From: Bombus terrestris
Taxonomy: Eukaryota; Arthropoda; Insecta; Hymenoptera; Apidae
Reading direction: 5' to 3'
Length of the DNA stretch: 64,000 nucleotides
NCBI RefSeq assembly: GCF_910591885.1
Contig: NW_025963677.1
Location: 1 to 64,000 of the forward strand
Made by a program: the position numbers and the translations under genes. The notes under the pieces were generated by a model. The model did no database searches. It saw only the letters and a program-made list of their open reading frames with translations, and was not told the origin of the DNA. Numbering within the stretch: position 1 is the first letter of the stretch; each line of letters opens with the position of its first letter. Of this stretch, positions 52,851 through 61,260 are shown in pieces.

Positions 52851-54730
52851 TGTCCCACGTTGTCCCACGTTGTCCCACGTTGTCCCACGTTGTCCCACGG
52901 TGTCCAACGATGTCCAACGGTGTCCCACGTTGTCCAACGGTGTCCCACGTTGTCCCACGTTGTCCCACGTTGTCCCACGTTGTCCCACGTTGTCCCACGT
53001 TGTCCCACGTTGTCCCACGTTGTCCCACGTTGTCCCACGTTGTCCCACGTTGTCCCACGTTGTCCCACGGTGTCCAACGATGTCCAACGGTGTCCAAAGG
53101 TGTCCCACGGTGTCCAACGGTGTCCCACGTTGTCCCACGTTGTCCCACGTTGTCCCACGGTGTCCAACGATGTCCAACGGTGTCCCACGTTGTCCCACGT
53201 TGTCCCACGTTGTCCCACGTTGTCCCAAGTTGTCCCACGATGTCCCACGTTGTCCCACGTTGTCCCACGTTGTCCCACGTTGTCCCACGATGTCCCACGT
53301 TGTCCAACGGTGTCCAACGGTGTCCAACGATGTCCAACGATGTCCAACGGTGTCCCACGATGTCCAACGATGTCCAACGATGTCCAACGGTGTCCCACGT
53401 TGTCCCACGTTGTCCCACGTTGTCCCACGTTGTCCCACGTTGTCCCACGGTGTCCAACGATGTCCAACGGTGTCCCACGTTGTCCAACGGTGTCCCACGT
53501 TGTCCAACGGTGTCCCACGTTGTCCCACGTTGTCCCACGTTGTCCCACGTTGTCCCACGTTGTCCCACGTTGTCCCACGTTGTCCCACGTTGTCCCACGT
53601 TGTCCCACGTTGTCCCACGTTGTCCCACGTTGTCCCACGGTGTCCAACGATGTCCAACGGTGTCCAACGGTGTCCCACGTTGTCCCACGTTGTCCCACGT
53701 TGTCCCACGTTGTCCCACGTTGTCCCACGTTGTCCAACGATGTCCAACGGTGTCCCACGTTGTCCCACGTTGTTCCATGGTTTCCCACGTTGTCCCACGT
53801 TGTCCCACGTTGTCCCACGTTGTCCCACGTTGTCCCACGGTGTCCCACGGTGTCCAACGATGTCCAACTGTGTCCCACGTTGTCCCACGTTGTCCCACGT
53901 TGTCCCACGTTGTCCCACGTTGTCCCACGATGTCCCACGTTGTCCCACGTTGTCCCACGTTGTCCCACGTTGTCCCACGTTGTCCCACGTTGTCCCACGT
54001 TGTCCCACGTTGTCCCACGTTGTCCCACGTTGTCCCACGGTGTCCCACGGTGTCCAACGATGTCCAACTGTGTCCCACGTTGTCCCACGTTGTCCCACGT
54101 TGTCCCACGTTGTCCCACGTTGTCCCAAGTTGTCCCACGTTGTCCCACGTTGTCCCACGTTGTCCCACGTTGTCCCACGTTGTCCCACGTTGTCCCACGT
54201 TGCCCCACGTTGTCCCACGTTGTCCCACGGTGTCCAACGATGTCCAACGGTGTCCAACGGTGTCCCACGGTGTCCAACGGTGTCCCACGTTGTCCCACGT
54301 TGTCCCACGTTGTCCCACGTTGTCCAACGATGTCCAACGGTGTCCCACGTTGTCCCACGTTGTTCCATGGTTTCCCACGTTGTCCCACGTTGTCCCACGT
54401 TGTCCCACGGTGTCCAACGATGTCCAACGGTGTCCAACGGTGTCCAACGGTGTCCCACGGTGTCCCACGTTGTCCCACGTTGTCCCACGTTGTCCCACGT
54501 TGTCCCACGTTGTCCCACGTTGTCCCACGTTGTCCCACGTTGTCCCACGTTGTCCCACGGTGTCCAACGATGTCCAACGGTGTCCAACGGTGTCCCACGG
54601 TGTCCAACGGTGTCCCACGTTGTCCCACGTTGTCCCACGTTGTCCCACGTTGTCCCACGTTGTCCCACGATGTCCCACGTTGTCCCACGTTGTCCCACGT
54701 TGTCCCACGTTGTCCCACGTTGTCCCACGT

Positions 54731-55160
54731 TGTCCCACGGTGTCCAACGATGTCCAACGGTGTCCAACGGTGTCCAACGGTGTCCAACGGTGTCCAACGA
54801 TGTCCAACGATGTCCAACGATGTCCAACGATGTCCAACGGTGTCCCACGATGTCCAACGATGTCCAACGATGTCCAACGGTGTCCAACGATGTCCAACGG
54901 TGTCCAACGATGTCCAACGATGTCCAACGGTGTCCCACGATGTTCAACGATGTCCAACGATGTCCAACGGTGTCCAACGGTGTCCAACGGTGTCCCACGG
55001 TGTCCAACGGTGTCCCACGTTGTCCCACGTTGTCCCACGTTGTCCCACGTTGTCCCACGATGTCCCACGTTGTCCAACGGTGTCCAACGGTATCCAACGA
55101 TGTCCAACGATGTCCAACGGTGTCCCACGATGTCCAACGATGTCCAACGATGTCCAACGG
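54731..55160. repeat. B/C-rich block with private changes
   Basis: Units with A at position 6 dominate. Private units are TGTTCAACGA at 54941, which creates a minus-strand TGA triplet, and TATCCAACGA at 55091 in a different place from the TATCCAACGA lineage at 8.1 kb, so it is probably an independent mutation. Confidence 0.78.
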
Positions 55161-55754
55161 TGTCCCACGTTGTCCCACGTTGTCCCACGTTGTCCCACGT
55201 TGTCCCACGTTGTCCCACGGTGTCCAACGATGTCCAACGGTGTCCCACGTTGTCCAACGGTGTCCCACGTTGTCCCACGTTGTCCCATGTTGTCCCACGT
55301 TGTCCCACGTTGTCCCACGTTGTCCCACGTTGTCCCACGTTGTCCCACGTTGTCCCACGTTGTCCCACGTTGTCCCACGGTGTCCAACGATGTCCAACGG
55401 TGTCCAACGGTGTCCCACGGTGTCCAACGTTGTCCCACCTTGTCCCACGTTGTCCCACGTTGTCCCACGTTGTCCCACGTTGTCCCACGTTGTCCAACGA
55501 TGTCCAACGGTGTCCCACGTTGTCCCACGTTGTTCCATGGTGTCCCACGTTGTCCCACGTTGTCCCACGTTGTCCCACGTTGTCCCACGTTGTCCCACGG
55601 TGTCCCACGGTGTCCAACGATGTCCAACGGTGTCCCACGTTGTCCCACGTTGTCCCACGTTGTCCCACGTTGTCCCACGATGTCCCACGTTGTCCCACGT
55701 TGTCCCACGTTGTCCCACGTTGTCCCACGTTGTCCCACGTTGTCCCACGTTGTC

Positions 55755-55762
55755 CCACGTGG
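55755..55762. other. CCACGTGG palindrome at the start of repeat copy 1
   Basis: The same junction as at 23155 is created by GGTCCCACGT at 55761. It recurs at 58335-58342 and 61255-61262, once per copy of the three-copy higher-order repeat, so it was duplicated with the repeat. Confidence 0.5.
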
Positions 55763-58340
55763 TCCCACGTTGTCCCACGTTGTTCCACGGTGTCCAACGA
55801 TGTCCAACGGTGTCCCACGTTGTCCAACGGTGTCCCACGTTGTCCCACGTTGTCCCACGTTGTCCCACGTTGTCCCACGATGTCCCACGTTGTCCCACGT
55901 TGTCCCACGTTGTCCCACGTTGTCCCACGTTGTCCCACGTTGTCCCACGTTGTCCCACGTTGTCCCACGTTGTCCCACGTTGTCCCACGGTGTCCAACGA
56001 TGTCCCACGGTGTCCAACGGTGTCCCACGGTGTCCCACGGTGTCCCACGTTGTCCCACGTTGTCCCACGTTGTCCCACGTTGTCCCACGTTGTCCCACGT
56101 TGTCCCACGTTGTCCCACGTTGTCCAACGATGTCCAACGGTGTCCCACGTTGTCCCACGTTGTTCCATGGTTTCCCACGTTGTCCCACGTTGTCCCACGT
56201 TGTCCCACGGTGTCCAACGATGTCCAACGGTGTCCAACGGTGTCCAACGGTGTCCAACGGTGTCCCACGTTGTCCCACGTTGTCCCACGTTGTCCCACGG
56301 TGTCCAACGATGTCCAACGGTGTCCCACGTTGTCCCACGTTGTCCCACGTTGTCCCACGTTGTCCCACGTTGTCCCACGATGTCCCACGTTGTCCCACGT
56401 TGTCCCACGTTGTCCCACGTTGTCCCACGTTGTCCCACGTTGTCCCACGTTGTCCCACGTTGTCCCACGTTGTCCCACGTTGTCCCACGTTGTCCCACGT
56501 TGTCCCACGTTGTCCCACGGTGTCCAACGGTGTCCAACGATGTCCCACGTTGTCCCACGTTGTCCCACGTTGTCCCACGTTGTCCCACGATGTCCCACGT
56601 TGTCCCACGTTGTCCCACGTTGTCCCACGTTGTCCCACGTTGTCCCACGTTGTCCCACGTTGTCCCACGTTGTCCCACGTTGTCCCACGTTGTCCCACGG
56701 TGTCCAACGATGTCCCACGTTGTCCCACGTTGTCCCACGTTGTCCCACGTTGTCCCACGTTGTCCCACGGTGTCCAACGATGTCCAACGGTGTCCAACGG
56801 TGTCCCACGGTGTCCAACGGTGTCCCACGTTGTCCCACGTTGTCCCACGTTGTCCCACGTTGTCCCACGTTGTCCCACGTTGTCCCACGTTGTCCAACGA
56901 TGTCCAACGGTGTCCCACGTTGTCACACGTTGTTCCATGGTTTCCCACGTTGTCCCACGTTGTCCCACGTTGTCCCACGGTGTCCAACGATGTCCAACGG
57001 TGTCCAACGGTGTCCAACGGTGTCCAACGGTGTCCAACGGTGTCCCACGTTGTCCCACGTTGTCCCACGTTGTCCCACGGTGTCCAACGATGTCCAACGG
57101 TGTCCCACGTTGTCCCACGTTGTCCCACGTTGTCCCACGTTGTCCCACGTTGTCCCACGATGTCCCACGTTGTCCCACGTTGTCCCACGTTGTCCCACGT
57201 TGTCCCACGTTGTCCCACGTTGTCCCACGTTGTCCCACGTTGTCCCACGTTGTCCCACGTTGTCCCACGTTGTCCCACGTTGTCCCACGTTGTCCCACGT
57301 TGTCCCACGTTGTCCCACGGTGTCCAACGGTGTCCAACGATGTCCCACGTTGTCCCACGTTGTCCCACGTTGTCCCACGTTGTCCCACGATGTCCCACGT
57401 TGTCCCACGTTGTCCCACGTTGTCCCACGTTGTCCCACGTTGTCCCACGTTGTCCCACGTTGTCCCACGTTGTCCCACGTTGTCCCACGGTGTCCAACGA
57501 TGTCCAACGGTGTCCAGCGATGTCCAACGGTGTCCCACGTTGTCCCACGTTTTCCCACGTTGTCCCACGTTGTCCCACGGTGTCCAACGATGTCCAACGA
57601 TGTCCAACGGTGTCCCACGTTGTCCCACGTTGTTCCATGGTTTCCCACGTTGTCCCACGTTGTCCCACGTTGTCCCACGGTGTCCAACGATGTCCAACGG
57701 TGTCCAACGGTGTCCAACGGTGTCCAACGGTGTCCCACGTTGTCCCACGTTGTCCCACGTTGTCCCACGATGTCCCACGTTGTCCCACGTTGTCCCACGT
57801 TGTCCCACGTTGTCCCACGATGTCCCACGTTGTCCCACGTTGTCCCACGTTGTCCCACGTTGTCCGACGTTGTCCCACGTTGTCCCACGTTGTCCCACGT
57901 TGTCCCACGTTGTCCCACGTTGTCCCACGTTGTCCCACGTTGTCCCACGTTGTCCCACGTTGTCCCACGTTGTCCCACGTTGTCCCACGTTGTCCCACGT
58001 TGTCCCACGTTGTCCCACGTTGTCCCACGTTGTCCCACGTTGTCCCACGTTGTCCCACGTTGTCCCACGGTGTCCAACGATGTCCCACGTTGTCCAACGA
58101 TGTCCAACGGTGTCCCACGTTGTCCCACGTTGTTCCATGGTTTCCCACGTTGTCCCACGTTGTCCCACGTTGTCCCACGGTGTCCAACGATGTCCAACGG
58201 TGTCCAACGGTGTCCCACGTTGTCCCACGTTGTCCCACGTTGTCCCACGTTGTCCCACGATGTCCCACGTTGTCCCACGTTGTCCCACGTTGTCCCACGT
58301 TGTCCCACGTTGTCCCACGTTGTCCCACGTTGTCCCACGT
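55761..58340. repeat. Three-copy higher-order repeat, copy 1
   Basis: Copies are bounded here by GGTCCCACGT units at 55761, 58341 and 61261. Other markers are TGTTCCATGG at 56161 and 58661, TGTCACACGT at 56921, 59431 and 63221, TGTCCAGCGA at 57511, 60021 and 63801, and TGTCCGACGT at 57861 and 60371. From 56.69 kb rightward, copies 1 and 2 pair at exactly +2,510. Confidence 0.86.
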
Positions 58341-61260
58341 GGTCCCACGTTGTCCCACGTTGTCCCACGGTGTCCAACGATGTCCAACGGTGTCCCACGT
58401 TGTCCAACGGTGTCCCACGTTGTCCCACGTTGTCCCACGTTGTCCCACGTTGTCCCACGTTGTCCCACGTTGTCCCACGTTGTCCCACGGTGTCCAACGA
58501 TGTCCAACGGTGTCCAACGGTGTCCCACGGTGTCCAACGGTGTCCCACGTTGTCCCACGTTGTCCCACGTTGTCCCACGTTGTCCCACGTTGTCCCACGT
58601 TGTCCCACGTTGTCCCACGTTGTCCAACGATGTCCAACGGTGTCCCACGTTGTCCCACGTTGTTCCATGGTTTCCCAAGTTGTCCCACGTTGTCCCACGT
58701 TGTCCCACGGTGTCCAACGATGTCCAACGGTGTCCAACGGTGTCCAACGGTGTCCAACGGTGTCCCACGTTGTCCCACGTTGTCCCACGTTGTCCCACGG
58801 TGTCCAACGATGTCCAACGGTGTCCCACGTTGTCCCACGTTGTCCCACGTTGTCCCACGTTGTCCCACGTTGTCCCACGATGTCCCACGTTGTCCCACGT
58901 TGTCCCACGTTGTCCCACGTTGTCCCACGTTGTCCCACGTTGTCCCACGTTGTCCCACGTTGTCCCACGTTGTCCCACGTTGTCCCACGTTGTCCCACGT
59001 TGTCCCACGTTGTCCCACGGTGTCCAACGGTGTCCAACGATGTCCCACGTTGTCCCACGTTGTCCCACGTTGTCCCACGTTGTCCCACGATGTCCCACGT
59101 TGTCCCACGTTGTCCCACGTTGTCCCACGTTGTCCCACGTTGTCCCACGTTGTCCCACGTTGTCCCACGTTGTCCCACGTTGTCCCACGTTGTCCCACGT
59201 TGTCCCACGGTGTCCAACGATGTCCCACGTTGTCCCACGTTGTCCCACGTTGTCCCACGTTGTCCCACGTTGTCCCACGGTGTCCAACGATGTCCAACGG
59301 TGTCCAACGGTGTCCCACGGTGTCCAACGGTGTCCCACGTTGTCCCACGTTGTCCCACGTTGTCCCACGTTGTCCCACGTTGTCCCACGTTGTCCCACGT
59401 TGTCCAACGATGTCCAACGGTGTCCCACGTTGTCACACGTTGTTCCATGGTTTCCCACGTTGTCCCACGTTGTCCCACGTTGTCCCACGGTGTCCAACGA
59501 TGTCGAACGGTGTCCAACGGTGTCCAACGGTGTCCAACGGTGTCCAACGGTGTCCCACGTTGTCCCACGTTGTCCCACGTTGTCCCACGGTGTCCAACGA
59601 TGTCCAACGGTGTCCCACGTTGTCCCACGTTGTCCCACGTTGTCCCACGTTGTCCCACGTTGTCCCACGATGTCCCACGTTGTCCCACGTTGTCCCACGT
59701 TGTCCCACGTTGTCCCACGTTGTCCCACGTTGTCCCACGTTGTCCCACGTTGTCCCACGTTGTCCCACGTTGTCCCACGTTGTCCCACGTTGTCCCACGT
59801 TGTCCCACGTTGTCCCACGTTGTCCCACGGTGTCCAACGGTGTCCAACGATGTCCCACGTTGTCCCACGTTGTCCCACGTTGTCCCACGTTGTCCCACGA
59901 TGTCCCACGTTGTCCCACGTTGTCCCACGTTGTCCCACGTTGTCCCACGTTGTCCCACGTTGTCCCACGTTGTCCCACGTTGTCCCACGTTGTCCCACGG
60001 TGTCCAACGATGTCCAACGGTGTCCAGCGATGTCCAACGGTGTCCCACGTTGTCCCACGTTTTCCCACGTTGTCCCACGTTGTCCCACGGTGTCCAACGA
60101 TGTCCAACGATGTCCAACGGTGTCCCACGTTGTCCCACGTTGTTCCATGGTTTCCCACGTTGTCCCACGTTGTCCCACGTTGTCCCACGGTGTCCAACGA
60201 TGTCCAACGGTGTCCAACGGTGTCCAACGGTGTCCAACGGTGTCCCACGTTGTCCCACGTTGTCCCACGTTGTCCCACGATGTCCCACGTTGTCCCACGT
60301 TGTCCCACGTTGTCCCACGTTGTCCCACGATGTCCCACGTTGTCCCACGTTGTCCCACGTTGTCCCACGTTGTCCGACGTTGTCCCACGTTGTCCCACGT
60401 TGTCCCACGTTGTCCCACGTTGTCCCACGTTGTCCCACGTTGTCCCACGGTGTCCAACGATGTCCAACGGTGTCCAACGGTGTCCCACGTTGTCCCACGT
60501 TGTCCCACGTTGTCCCACGTTGTCCCACGTTGTCCCACGTTGTCCCACGTTGTCCCACGTTGTCCAACGATGTCCAACGGTGTCCCACGTTGTCCCACGT
60601 TGTCCCACGTTGTCCCACGTTGTCCCACGGTGTCCCACGTTGTCCCACGTTGTCCCACGTTGTCCCACGTTGTCCCACGTTGTCCCACGTTGTCCCACGA
60701 TGTCCCACGTTGTCCCACGTTGTCCCACGTTGTCCCACGTTGTCCCACGTTGTCCCACGTTGTCCCACGGTGTCCAACGATGTCCAACGATGTCCAACGG
60801 TGTCCCACGTTGTCCCACGTTGTCCCACGATGTCCCACGTTGTCCCACGTTGTCCCACGTTGTCCCACGTTGTCCCACGATGTCCCACGTTGTCCCACGT
60901 TGTCCCACGTTGTCCCACGTTGTCCCACGGTGTCCAACGATGTCCAACGGTGTCCAACGGTGTCCAACGGTGTCCCACGTTGTCCCACGTTGTCCCACGT
61001 TGTCCCACGATGTCCCACGTTGTCCCACGTTGTCCCACGTTGTCCCACGTTGTCCCACGATGTCCCACGTTGTCCCACGTTGTCCCACGTTGTCCCACGT
61101 TGTCCCACGTTGTCCCACGATGTCCCACGGTGTCCCACGTTGTCCCACGTTGTCCCACGTTGTCCCACGTTGTCCCACGATGTCCCACGTTGTCCCACGT
61201 TGTCCCACGTTGTCCCACGTTGTCCCACGTTGTCCCACGTTGTCCCACGTTGTCCCACGT
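58341..61260. repeat. Three-copy higher-order repeat, copy 2
   Basis: It aligns with copy 1 by the markers given there. It is about 340 bp longer, with extra material between TGTCCGACGT at 60371 and the next GGTCCCACGT at 61261. TTTCCCAAGT at 58671 and TGTCGAACGG at 59501 are private changes. Confidence 0.85.
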